5,847 bases of DNA from Planctomycetota bacterium (GTDB taxonomy: Bacteria; Planctomycetota; Brocadiia; JAJRTI01), in the NCBI GenBank assembly GCA_024278415.1, contig JAJRTI010000157.1:1-5847 (forward strand), given 5' to 3'. The notes beneath the pieces are model-generated. The model did not search any database and had not been told where the DNA came from. It worked only from the letters and a program-made list of their open reading frames with translations. Shown here piece by piece: positions 1-5,847 of this stretch (within the stretch, counting starts at the first letter, position 1; each line of letters starts with the position of its first letter). Made by a program: the position numbers and the translations under genes.

Positions 1-33
1 CGGCCTGCGTCCGCAACCCTGGGCTAGAAGACA

Positions 34-50
34 GAAGCCCGTTGGGCTTC
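34..50 (-). terminator. Short hairpin downstream of the YibE/F-TPR gene
   Basis: A perfect 7-bp stem (GAAGCCC at 34-40, GGGCTTC at 44-50) closes a 3-nt loop. Read on the minus strand it follows the larger 50-85 hairpin and is followed by TGTCTTCT (33-26), a weak U-rich run. It could act as an intrinsic terminator about 120 nt past the stop codon, or be one arm of a REP-like element. The U-tract is poor, so confidence is low. Confidence 0.35.
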
Positions 51-85
51 GGGATTGCGCTTCCGTTGGTTGAAGCGTAATCCCG
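50..85 (-). terminator. Strong 14-bp hairpin in the 3' region of the YibE/F-TPR gene
   Basis: Bases 50-63 pair with 72-85. The stem is 14 bp with one G-U pair on the plus strand (57 with 78) and an 8-nt loop (64-71). It is the most stable simple stem-loop in the window outside coding sequence. It lies 82-117 nt downstream of the stop at 167. Immediately after it on the minus strand comes the second hairpin (34-50), not a U-run. It may protect the 3' end of the mRNA, contribute to termination, or be part of a palindromic repeat family. Confidence 0.4.
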
Positions 86-166
86 CAAAGGGCGTGATGT
101 CCAAAGCCCGGCGATTGTGGCACTTGGCTGAAATGTTACCGCTGCTGGGTTGTCTTGGTTTCCTTC

Positions 167-3163
167 TCAACGTTTCTCGGCGTCCTTTGCGCCGTTGCGG
201 TTCATTCCCCGATCTTCGCCCACGCCGATGGCGTCGATCAATTGCTTGATGCGCGGGTCGTTCGGCGCGAGCGCGTAGGCGCGCTGTGCCCAATACTCCG
301 CGTCGTTCCACTTGTGCAGATGGGTCAGCGCGGATGCGAGGTCGTGCAGGATGTCGACCGCGGTCGGGTCGATCGCGGTCGCCTGGGTCAGGTACGCGAC
401 GGCCTCTGGGTACCGGCGCAGGTTCACACACGTGTGGCCGGCATAGTAGAGCGCCTGTGCGTTCTTCGGGTCGAGTTCGATCGCGCGCTGAAACACCGCG
501 AGCGCATTGGGCAGCCAGTGGCGGAAAGCAAACACGTATCCCAGCCACAGGTGCGTGTCCGCTCTATTCGGTGCGAGGTCTCGCGCCCGCCACGCGGCGA
601 ACGCGGCTTCTTCCAGTTGGCCGTCAGCGACGTAGCGCGTCACCATCTCGCCGAGTTGATCCACATTCTCCATGCGAGCGATCTGCTGGAACGCTGCATG
701 CTGGCGCCGGCCTTGGTCAAGAGTGCGGTCGACGCGGCCGCGCCAGCCCAGGTACATCGTCAGCAGGCTGGCCGCGGCCACAGCTTCGATTGCGAGCAAC
801 AGCCACAGCCCGCGCCGCGAGGGTCCGCGCGCTCCGTCGGGGGCCTCGCTCCGGGCGGGCAGTAGGCGGTTCAGCGCCACCGACGTGGCCACGGTCAGCG
901 GCCCGGTGATCACGAGCCCAATCGCGGCGACGAGGAGGCGGATCAACTCGATGCTGCCGGCATCGGAGTTGACCGTCTCCGCAAGGGAGATGCCCCCCAC
1001 TTGCGGGAAGAAGAGCACGGGCAAACGGACGCCCACGTACACGAAGAACAGGGTCGTCAGCATCGTGCCGGTCACGTCGCGCGACACCGCCATGCCCGAT
1101 GCCAATGCGTCGCGCGGGCGCAGGTTTGGCTTGGCGCGGTAGAGTTCGTCCATGGCCGACGCGAGGCTCATGGCGATGTCGATGGCGACGCCGAGCACGA
1201 CGACGATCACGGTGGCCGCGAGCAGCCCGCGCAGGTCCAGCGCCAAGTCGGGCCGCTCAGACAGGAGCACCGCGCTGGTTGTGTGCAGGCCGGTGAAGCC
1301 AAGTGCATGCACGCAGGCCAAAGCCACGGCGGCTGTGCACGCCATGGGCACGAGCATGCCCACGAACGCGGCCGCGGTCTTGCGGGAGAGCCGGCCCGTG
1401 AGCAGGAACGTGAGCAGCAGCGCGGCGAGCGACAATGCAACCGTCACCGTCGGCGCATGCCAGCCGGCGGCCAGCGCGGGAAGATACAGGGCAAAGGTGA
1501 GCACCCCGACGCCGAGCATCGCCGCGACCAGGCGCATGCCGCGAATGCCGCCCAACACGACCAGCGCCGCGAGCAGCCCCCCGAGCAGCTTGATCGTGCC
1601 CCGACAGCGAAGCGCCGGGCGCACGAGGATCACGTCTTGCACGCGCTTGCCGTCCGCGATGATGTCGGCGCGCACGAAGTCGCCAACCGCGACGGGAAGC
1701 ATGGCGGCCGGGTTGGGGTGCACGAGCAGACTATGTGCAACGCGCTGCCCCTGGTGCGGCCCGCCCACGATCTCCAAGCCCACAATGTGCGATTTGAGTT
1801 CGCCGAGCCGGCGCCGGCGCCGGCTCGGAGTCGAGTCGAGGACCTGAAGCTCTGGGTCGATCACCGCCGGCTCGACGTACAGGACACGCGCGAGCGAGCG
1901 GCTCACGTTGCCCTTCCGGTCCACGACCACGCGCGGCGCCGCCTGCGCGGCCCACACCGTGGCCATCACGACGATGCCCGCCGCGAGCAGGACAATCGAT
2001 GCGCGCAGCCGGCTGATACGCCAGCCAGCCGGGCCGTCTTGCCTGGCGCCAAAATAATGTCCGGCGAAAACCGTGGACAGGCTCAGCGCGGCGACCATCG
2101 CCACGCCGCACACCACCAGCCGCACGACTTCGGCTGCTCCGTCCTCGAAGTTCAAAGCCTCGATCCACACCCGCGGGTCGTGGCGCAACTCGAGTGCGAC
2201 GTAGTGGTCGAGGTTCGAGGCGATGGACACGAACGCGACGGTCATGGCCATCATGCACATCACGTCGTGGCCCACGCGCAGCCCCGCCGCGGTGAGCGCG
2301 GAGCGGCTGAGCGCGCCGGCGCGCGAACGCAGCTCGGACACGGCCGAGCACACGTCCATGCACACGTCCATGACCACGCCCACCGCGGACAGCACAATCC
2401 CTGCCACGAGGAGGTGGTCGAAGCGGACGCGGCGGAGCGACTTGGTGTACCAGTACTGCGTGTCCAGGTGGAAGTTCGCGCCAAACTGCACCTCCAGCCC
2501 ATAGAGATGCAGCGCGCGGCAGCACCAAGTCGCCATGGCCGCGGCCACGAACACACCCACCACGGACACGCCCAGCACAAGCCCCGCCTTGCTGTTCCAG
2601 CCCGCGATGAGCGGCACCGTGGCCGCGAGCAGCACGCACGCCAGCGGCATGACGATGAGGATCGGGTCGTAGCCCCGGAGGGTGAGCGGCAGCAGCACGC
2701 CCGTGACGAGCAGCAGGGAGATCGCGAGCGCGGCCGCGGTGCGCACGCCCTGAGCGCCGGCCGTGAGCCCGAGCAAAATGAGGAACGCCGCGGCCAGGAG
2801 GATGATTGGCCGGTCGCGCACGCGCGCAATGGCCGCGGCCCGGGGCATGCCCTTGCCCGCACGCACGCGAGCCACAAACGTCGAGCCCACGTCGAGTTCC
2901 CGCACGCGGGGCAAGCGGTTGCTCGTAGGCTGCTGCACCAGGTAGCGCGTGCGGCCGTCGCCGCCAACTCGCATCGCGTAGTGCCGGCCATCGGGGGTTT
3001 TCTCGACAATCCGCAGCCGCGCAGGCTCCGCGTCTCGAACGTCGTCCGGCAGACGATGGTACAGCCCCCACCGCGGCAACGCCCAGCAGGCGATGGCTGC
3101 GCACGCGATGACGACGACGCAGTACGCGAGCACGAGTCGGCGGGATGATTGGCGTGGGAGCAT
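167..3163 (-). CDS. Tandem YibE/F-like membrane protein with C-terminal TPR domain
   Basis: Predicted inner-membrane protein of 998 aa starting at the ATG at 3163; an in-frame TTG at 3199 would add 12 residues. Residues 9-30 form a membrane segment. Residues 45-118 are a soluble beta-type region. Eight hydrophobic segments follow to about 408. A second soluble region (410-516) precedes another set of about eight segments (521-807). Four TPR-like repeats lie at about 834-969, with typical endings such as IELDPKN. Each half follows the YibE/F plan of an extramembrane domain followed by a transmembrane bundle. The best match is the second half, with GVAIDIAMSLASAMDEL (658-674) and RDVTGTM (695-701). 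Usual YibE/F proteins have one such module of roughly 350-400 aa, so this is a duplicated form. The TPRs may bind protein partners; basic residues after the last membrane segment suggest they face the cytoplasm. The family has no established biochemical role, and transport is only a guess. The last 12 residues look repeat-derived. Confidence 0.88.
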   Translation of the reverse strand: MLPRQSSRRLVLAYCVVVIACAAIACWALPRWGLYHRLPDDVRDAEPARLRIVEKTPDGRHYAMRVGGDGRTRYLVQQPTSNRLPRVRELDVGSTFVARVRAGKGMPRAAAIARVRDRPIILLAAAFLILLGLTAGAQGVRTAAALAISLLLVTGVLLPLTLRGYDPILIVMPLACVLLAATVPLIAGWNSKAGLVLGVSVVGVFVAAAMATWCCRALHLYGLEVQFGANFHLDTQYWYTKSLRRVRFDHLLVAGIVLSAVGVVMDVCMDVCSAVSELRSRAGALSRSALTAAGLRVGHDVMCMMAMTVAFVSIASNLDHYVALELRHDPRVWIEALNFEDGAAEVVRLVVCGVAMVAALSLSTVFAGHYFGARQDGPAGWRISRLRASIVLLAAGIVVMATVWAAQAAPRVVVDRKGNVSRSLARVLYVEPAVIDPELQVLDSTPSRRRRRLGELKSHIVGLEIVGGPHQGQRVAHSLLVHPNPAAMLPVAVGDFVRADIIADGKRVQDVILVRPALRCRGTIKLLGGLLAALVVLGGIRGMRLVAAMLGVGVLTFALYLPALAAGWHAPTVTVALSLAALLLTFLLTGRLSRKTAAAFVGMLVPMACTAAVALACVHALGFTGLHTTSAVLLSERPDLALDLRGLLAATVIVVVLGVAIDIAMSLASAMDELYRAKPNLRPRDALASGMAVSRDVTGTMLTTLFFVYVGVRLPVLFFPQVGGISLAETVNSDAGSIELIRLLVAAIGLVITGPLTVATSVALNRLLPARSEAPDGARGPSRRGLWLLLAIEAVAAASLLTMYLGWRGRVDRTLDQGRRQHAAFQQIARMENVDQLGEMVTRYVADGQLEEAAFAAWRARDLAPNRADTHLWLGYVFAFRHWLPNALAVFQRAIELDPKNAQALYYAGHTCVNLRRYPEAVAYLTQATAIDPTAVDILHDLASALTHLHKWNDAEYWAQRAYALAPNDPRIKQLIDAIGVGEDRGMNRNGAKDAEKR
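171..202 (-). repeat. Repeat-like C-terminal coding tail (NRNGAKDAEKR)
   Basis: On the minus strand this stretch reads as ACCGCAACGGCGCAAAGG followed by ACGCCGAGAAACG. It encodes the final residues of the membrane protein, NRNGAKDAEKR. I recall close variants (AACCGCAAAG-ACGCAAAG-type) as dispersed repeats in planctomycete and verrucomicrobial genomes, often forming odd C-terminal tails. The TPR domain already ends about 30 residues earlier, so the tail is probably not structural. Only one copy is visible, and the family assignment is from memory. Confidence 0.35.
1803..1828. repeat. Perfect 26-bp palindrome with three GCCGGC units inside the coding region
   Basis: The segment is exactly its own reverse complement. 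Its core (1807-1824) is GCCGGC repeated three times, flanked by CCGA and TCGG. On the minus strand it encodes part of a five-arginine run (SRRRRRLGEL) in the second extramembrane domain of the YibE/F-TPR protein, about residues 448-452. In mRNA it could form a very stable hairpin. It keeps the frame open. A palindromic element inserted in a surface loop, or slippage expansion of GCCGGC, are both possible origins. Confidence 0.8.
2349..2372. repeat. 12-bp perfect tandem duplication at a conserved YibE/F motif
   Basis: CACACGTCCATG occurs at 2349-2360 and again at 2361-2372. On the minus strand it encodes MDVCMDVC (residues 265-272) in the motif of the first YibE/F module that corresponds to IDIAMSLA in the second module. 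The spacing between the flanking conserved glycine and glutamate is the same in both modules. The duplication therefore did not lengthen the motif and may have overwritten it or arisen by chance. Confidence 0.75.
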
Positions 3164-3175
3164 GCAAGGCTCTGA

Positions 3176-3193
3176 GCGACGGAGGCGACGGAG
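3176..3193. repeat. Two 9-bp tandem units upstream of the membrane-protein gene
   Basis: GCGACGGAG is present twice in a row (3176-3184 and 3185-3193), followed by GCG. It lies between the alternative TTG (3199) and the ATG (3163). If translated on the minus strand it gives the low-complexity residues RLRRLRRSE. This argues for the ATG as the real start and for the repeat lying in the leader. Confidence 0.7.
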
Positions 3194-3202
3194 GCGCAAG
3201 CC

Positions 3203-3218
3203 TATTAAGGTACACTAA
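3203..3218 (-). promoter_or_regulatory. AT-rich patch, possible promoter core of the YibE/F-TPR gene
   Basis: This 16-bp stretch has only five G/C bases in an otherwise very G+C-rich region, and lies 40-55 bp upstream of the chosen ATG. Read on the minus strand it is TTAGTGTACCTTAATA. It contains only poor matches to a -10 hexamer (TACCTT, TTAATA) and no convincing -35, so the sigma factor and start site cannot be named. An AT-rich island at this spot is what a promoter would need, but that is an inference from composition. Confidence 0.25.
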
Positions 3219-3236
3219 GCGCGGGACAGAAGGAAG

Positions 3237-3274
3237 CCGCCCGGGAACATCCCCCGCCCGGGAACATCCCCCGC
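3237..3274. repeat. 17-bp tandem repeat, 2.2 copies, in the ygiQ-YibE/F intergenic gap
   Basis: GCCCGGGAACATCCCCC occurs at 3239-3255 and again, without any mismatch, at 3256-3272. The 17-bp period holds over 3237-3274. Each unit holds the palindrome CCCGGG. The repeat sits between the hairpin behind ygiQ and the AT-rich patch ahead of the membrane-protein gene. It could be a minisatellite-like repeat or a pair of protein-binding sites. With just two copies it is not a CRISPR. Confidence 0.85.
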
Positions 3275-3275
3275 A

Positions 3276-3308
3276 CGGCGGGCGATCCCGCTTCGCGGGC
3301 TTCCGCCG
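3276..3308 (-). terminator. Two-part hairpin just after the ygiQ stop codon
   Basis: An outer 6-bp stem (CGGCGG at 3276-3281 with CCGCCG at 3303-3308) encloses an internal loop. Inside it is a 5-bp inner stem (CCCGC at 3287-3291 with GCGGG at 3295-3299) with a TTC/GAA triloop. It begins 18 nt beyond the ygiQ stop, which is the usual place for a terminator. No U-tract follows on the minus strand, so it could be a factor-assisted terminator, an mRNA-stabilising element or a REP-like palindrome. Confidence 0.45.
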
Positions 3309-3325
3309 CGCCTCCCCGGGCGTGG

Positions 3326-5077
3326 CTACCGGCCCCGGCTGCGCGGCTTCTTCGGCCGCGTGGGCAGCAGCCGGCGCTGTTGGGCCTTCTCGGCCATGCT
3401 GCTGGGCACGTACACTCGCCGGCCGGTGAAGGGGCAGCGGCCGGACGCGAACATGGCCGTCGATGCGGACATGGGCGTGGGGAGGAAGTCCTGCACCTGC
3501 TCGACGCGCCAGCCGCGGCCTGCGAAGTAGGCGGCCAGCTCGCGCATGTGCGAGAGCGTGCAACCCGGGTGGCTGGACATGAGGTACGGCACGACATACT
3601 GCTCCTTGCCCGCGGCGCGGCTGAGCTTCGTGAAGCGCTCGACGAACTCGACGAAAGCCTCGAACCGCGGCTTGGCCATGAGGTCGAGCACGCCATCGCA
3701 CAGGTGCTCCGGCGCGAGCTTCAGATGCCCGCCCACGTGATGCGCCACGAGGTCACGCACGTACGCATCGTCACGCAGCGCAAGGTCGTGGCGCACGCCG
3801 GACGCGACGAACGCGCGTCGCACGCCTGGGAGCCCGCGCACGGCCTCCATCATGCCGCGCACCGCGTCGTGGCGGCATTCGAGGTGGCGGCACACGTCCG
3901 GGTGGATGCAACTGGCGCGGCGGCACTGCTTGCCGGCGGCCCACTTGCCCTCCATGCGGCAGCGCATGCCGTACATGTTCGCGCTCGGCCCCCCGAGGTC
4001 GAAGACGATGCCGCGGTAGTCGGGATCGCGCTCGAAGCGCTGGATCTCCTCGATGATGGAATCGACGCTGCGGCTCTGGATCGCACGGCCTTGGTGGAGC
4101 GCGAGCGCGCAAAAGGAGCACCCGCCGAAGCAGCCGCGATGCGTGGTGACCGAGAACTTGACGCTCTCCAACGCAGGCACGCCGCCGAGCGCGTCGTAAT
4201 GCGGATGTGCGCGGCGCGTGAACGGCAGCGCGTAGACCGCGTCCAACTCGGCCGGCGTCATGGGCGCCGGCGCGGGGTTCTCCATGATCCACTCGTGCTC
4301 GTGGCGCTGCACAACCGGGGCCCGCGCACCGGGCCAAGACGCGATGTAGTGGAGTTTCGTCGCGTCGGCGAGCAAGGAGGGGTCAGCAAGCAGGCCATCG
4401 TATGCCGGCAACTCGACCGCGTCCGCGGGCCTCTGGTCCTCGTGGATACGCACGACCGTGCCGGCCACATCACGCAGCGCCGCGGCGGCGTCGCCCGCGT
4501 CGAGGCGCTTCGCGATCTCCACGACCTGGCGCTCCGCCATGCCGTACACGAGCAGGTCGGCTTTCGCGTCGAGCAGCATGGAGCGCCGGATCTTGCCGCT
4601 CCAGTAGTCGTAATGCGCGACCCGGCGCAGGCTCGCTTCCACGCCGCCCACGACGAGGGGCACGCCCTTGAACGCCTCTCGGCAACGGTTGGCGTAGACG
4701 ATCGTCGCGCGGTTGGGCCGCAGGCCGTGCTGGCCGCCAGGCGAGTACGCGTCGTCGCGGCGCAGCTTCTTGGCCGACGTGTAATGGTTGACCATCGAGT
4801 CCATCGCGCCGGCGGTGATGCCCCAGAAGAGGCGCGGCCGGCCGAGCGCGCGGAAGTCGTCGATGCGGCGCCAATCGGGCTGAGCGAGAATCCCCACGCG
4901 ATACCCCGCGGCCTCGAGCACGCGGCCGACGACCGCCGCGCCGAAGCTGGGATGGTCCACGTACGCGTCGCCGCTCACGAGCACCACGTCGAGTTCATCC
5001 CACCCGCGCGCGCGGGCCTCCTCACGCGTCATGGGCAGCGGCGCGGCAGACGAGGAGCTGTGTGAGCGATGGGCCAT
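3326..5077 (-). CDS. ygiQ: YgiQ-family radical SAM protein (UPF0313)
   Basis: Complete 583-aa protein with ATG at 5077 and TAG at 3326. The N-terminal part (about 28-70) carries [13 protein letters not shown] and GILAQPDW, hallmark segments of YgiQ. It is followed by MDSMVNHYT and GGVEASLRR. The radical SAM cluster motif is [10 protein letters not shown], with C316, C320 and C323 in the CX3CX2C spacing that binds a 4Fe-4S cluster and S-adenosylmethionine. A further cysteine set (C373, C385, C390, C396, C401) lies in a segment that looks conserved in E. coli YgiQ; a second metal site is conceivable but unproven. [13 protein letters not shown] and KEQYVVPY are also typical. The E. coli protein is about 740 aa; this one lacks the insert between the N-terminal and radical SAM parts and the long basic C-terminal tail. 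The reaction and substrate of YgiQ are not established. The start fits, because homologues also have a short leader before the MTREE/MSREE segment. No Shine-Dalgarno motif is visible. Confidence 0.96.
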   Translation of the reverse strand: MAHRSHSSSSAAPLPMTREEARARGWDELDVVLVSGDAYVDHPSFGAAVVGRVLEAAGYRVGILAQPDWRRIDDFRALGRPRLFWGITAGAMDSMVNHYTSAKKLRRDDAYSPGGQHGLRPNRATIVYANRCREAFKGVPLVVGGVEASLRRVAHYDYWSGKIRRSMLLDAKADLLVYGMAERQVVEIAKRLDAGDAAAALRDVAGTVVRIHEDQRPADAVELPAYDGLLADPSLLADATKLHYIASWPGARAPVVQRHEHEWIMENPAPAPMTPAELDAVYALPFTRRAHPHYDALGGVPALESVKFSVTTHRGCFGGCSFCALALHQGRAIQSRSVDSIIEEIQRFERDPDYRGIVFDLGGPSANMYGMRCRMEGKWAAGKQCRRASCIHPDVCRHLECRHDAVRGMMEAVRGLPGVRRAFVASGVRHDLALRDDAYVRDLVAHHVGGHLKLAPEHLCDGVLDLMAKPRFEAFVEFVERFTKLSRAAGKEQYVVPYLMSSHPGCTLSHMRELAAYFAGRGWRVEQVQDFLPTPMSASTAMFASGRCPFTGRRVYVPSSMAEKAQQRRLLPTRPKKPRSRGR

Positions 5078-5134
5078 GACAGGCGAGAGGGCAAATGGGG
5101 GCTCAGCGACCGGCCCGCGTGCTGGCGCATGCGG
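5078..5134. other. 57-bp gap between the GHL10-like gene and ygiQ
   Basis: The gap is short, lies between co-directional genes and has no hairpin-plus-U-run. No AGGAG-like sequence precedes the ygiQ ATG; the leader just upstream on the minus strand is pyrimidine-rich (TTTGCCCTCTCGCC). The two genes could be co-transcribed, although their functions give no obvious link. Confidence 0.4.
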
Positions 5135-5847
5135 CTACCGGAGCCACTGCTTCAGCGGCGCAAACAGGCTGGCCGTGTGCTGGGGCAGGTAGCAGAAGCC
5201 GACGAAGCCGGCCGCGCCGGCCTTGCGCGCGAGCGCGATCTGGACCGCGAGTGCGGCCGGCGTGCTCATGCGGCCCGCGCCGCTGGCGATGCCGATGCCT
5301 TGCAAGACGGGGAAGCCTTGAGGCAGCGCGTCGCGGTGGGTCGCCGCGCGCGTGGCGAACACCTCCGCATCGAGCGTGTAGTTCATGGGGCACACGAAGT
5401 CCAGCCAGCCCTCCTTGCACCAACGCACCCAGTCCTGCCCGACACCCTCGCGGCACTTCGGCCAGTCGCGGAACACCGCAGCGCTGATCTTGACCTTGGG
5501 CGCTTCTCGCCGGAGGCGCGTCGAGATGCGCTTCACGAGCGCGCTGATGCGGCTGCACCGAAACTCGACCCATTCCGCGTGCCGCGGGCCGTCGATCACG
5601 TCCTGGGGCCAGTTGGCGACCGGCGTGCCGCTCTCGCGCTCGAACCGTGCGCGGCACTTGGCGCAGAAACAGCCCTGCGAACTGGGGTAGCGGATGAAGT
5701 CGTACTGCACGCCATCTACGTCGTACTGCGTCGCGATCTCCACCATCACCTTCTCCATGTCGACAAAGTTGGCTTCCTGCGACGGACAGAACCAGTCGAT
5801 GGGCCGGCCGTCGGGCCCCTCCTGGAGCCGGCCCGCCTTGCGCAGCC
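5135..5847 (-). CDS. GHL10-type glycosyl-hydrolase-like protein, C-terminal part (5' end outside window)
   Basis: The reading frame is open from the window edge through to the TAG at 5135, giving 236 visible residues. It should not be started at the internal ATG at 5758, because the upstream residues (IDWFCPSQEANFVD) are in frame and look like family sequence. The segment YDVDGVQYDFIRYP (visible residues 41-54), then GQDWVRW, FVCPMNYT and GAAGFVGFCYLP, follow the strand ends of the TIM-barrel fold of GHL10 (family 10 glycosylhydrolase-like, formerly DUF187) proteins. The Asp of QYDF is a plausible active-site residue. A CFCAKC cluster (C59, C61, C64) directly after the barrel strand may bind metal. 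The substrate is unknown; polysaccharide breakdown is assumed for the family and not shown here. Any signal peptide would lie outside the window. The gene ends 57 bp before ygiQ. Confidence 0.85.
   Translation of the reverse strand, partial: LRKAGRLQEGPDGRPIDWFCPSQEANFVDMEKVMVEIATQYDVDGVQYDFIRYPSSQGCFCAKCRARFERESGTPVANWPQDVIDGPRHAEWVEFRCSRISALVKRISTRLRREAPKVKISAAVFRDWPKCREGVGQDWVRWCKEGWLDFVCPMNYTLDAEVFATRAATHRDALPQGFPVLQGIGIASGAGRMSTPAALAVQIALARKAGAAGFVGFCYLPQHTASLFAPLKQWLR

Larger units (their letters stand above)
1..166. repeat. Non-coding left edge, probable dispersed palindromic repeat
   Basis: This stretch follows the stop codon of the membrane-protein gene and has no credible reading frame. 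It is less G+C-rich than the genes and packed with short inverted repeats: a 7-bp stem at 34-50 and a 14-bp stem at 50-85, which share base 50. Words such as CAACCCTGGGCTA (15-27) and GCCCGTTGGGCTT (37-49) resemble multicopy intergenic repeats that I recall from planctomycete and verrucomicrobial genomes. That resemblance is from memory and unverified. Only one copy is visible here, so its repetitive nature is inferred. The stretch may simply be a 3' untranslated region with terminator hairpins. Confidence 0.45.

Noticed and set aside
355..375. Repeated CGCGGTCG words in the TPR region
   Set aside because: They are explained by G+C-rich codons for recurring TPR residues (Ala, Ile, Asp, Pro, Thr) and show no wider symmetry.
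24..548. 174-codon minus-strand frame covering the left-edge repeat and the TPR region
   Set aside because: It overlaps the TPR-coding frame in a different phase, and its product is Arg/Pro-rich with no domain.
1001..3148. 715-codon open frame on the plus strand opposite the membrane-protein gene
   Set aside because: Its translation is a low-complexity mix rich in His, Arg, Ala and Glu with no domain. It is the antisense shadow expected in G+C-rich sequence; the minus-strand frame gives clear membrane segments and TPRs.
3237..3274. Possible CRISPR from the 17-bp repeat
   Set aside because: There are just two adjoining copies with no spacers and no cas gene.
1731..3701. 656-codon minus-strand frame crossing the intergenic gap and both genes
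   Set aside because: It is a frame-shifted reading of two real genes, very rich in Arg, Ala, Gly and Pro, and contradicts the clear frames of YgiQ and YibE/F.
3380..5065. 561-codon open frame on the plus strand almost exactly opposite ygiQ
   Set aside because: It has no recognisable motif and its length follows from the codon bias of ygiQ, whose family identity is certain.
5131..5144. Small GGCT/AGCC inverted repeat at the stop of the GHL10-like gene as a terminator
   Set aside because: The stem is just 4 bp, overlaps the stop codon and has no U-run.
5135..5758. Complete 207-aa gene starting at the ATG at 5758
   Set aside because: The frame stays open to the window edge and the upstream residues resemble the family, so the ATG is an internal Met and the gene is cut by the window.

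Overview
The window comes from a G+C-rich bacterium (roughly two thirds G+C by eye). All three supported protein genes lie on the minus strand, so transcription runs from high to low coordinates. In that order they are: the C-terminal part of a GHL10-type glycosyl-hydrolase-like protein (5135-5847, cut by the window edge), a complete YgiQ-family radical SAM protein (3326-5077), and a large multi-spanning membrane protein (167-3163). The membrane protein carries two successive YibE/F-like modules followed by a C-terminal TPR domain. I saw no tRNA, rRNA, CRISPR array, transposase or phage gene.

The GHL10-like combination and the dispersed-looking palindromic repeats at the left edge recall Planctomycetota, Verrucomicrobiota, Lentisphaerota and related lineages. 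This is a weak inference, because no phylogenetic marker gene is present.

Layout: 1-166 is non-coding and holds two hairpins plus sequence that looks like a dispersed repeat, which seems to run into the last codons of the membrane-protein gene. The gap 3164-3325 holds an AT-rich patch, a 9-bp and a 17-bp tandem repeat, and a two-part hairpin just after the ygiQ stop. The gap 5078-5134 is only 57 bp with no clear terminator, so the GHL10-like gene and ygiQ could share a transcript. The hairpin and the AT patch suggest that the membrane-protein gene may be a separate transcription unit.

Nothing in the sequence shows the three products working in one pathway. The most unusual item is the tandem YibE/F-YibE/F-TPR architecture. 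Its first module has lost the consensus seen in its second module at the best conserved motif, and a perfect 26-bp palindrome encodes five arginines inside its central extramembrane domain. I see no convincing evidence for a previously undescribed multi-gene system.
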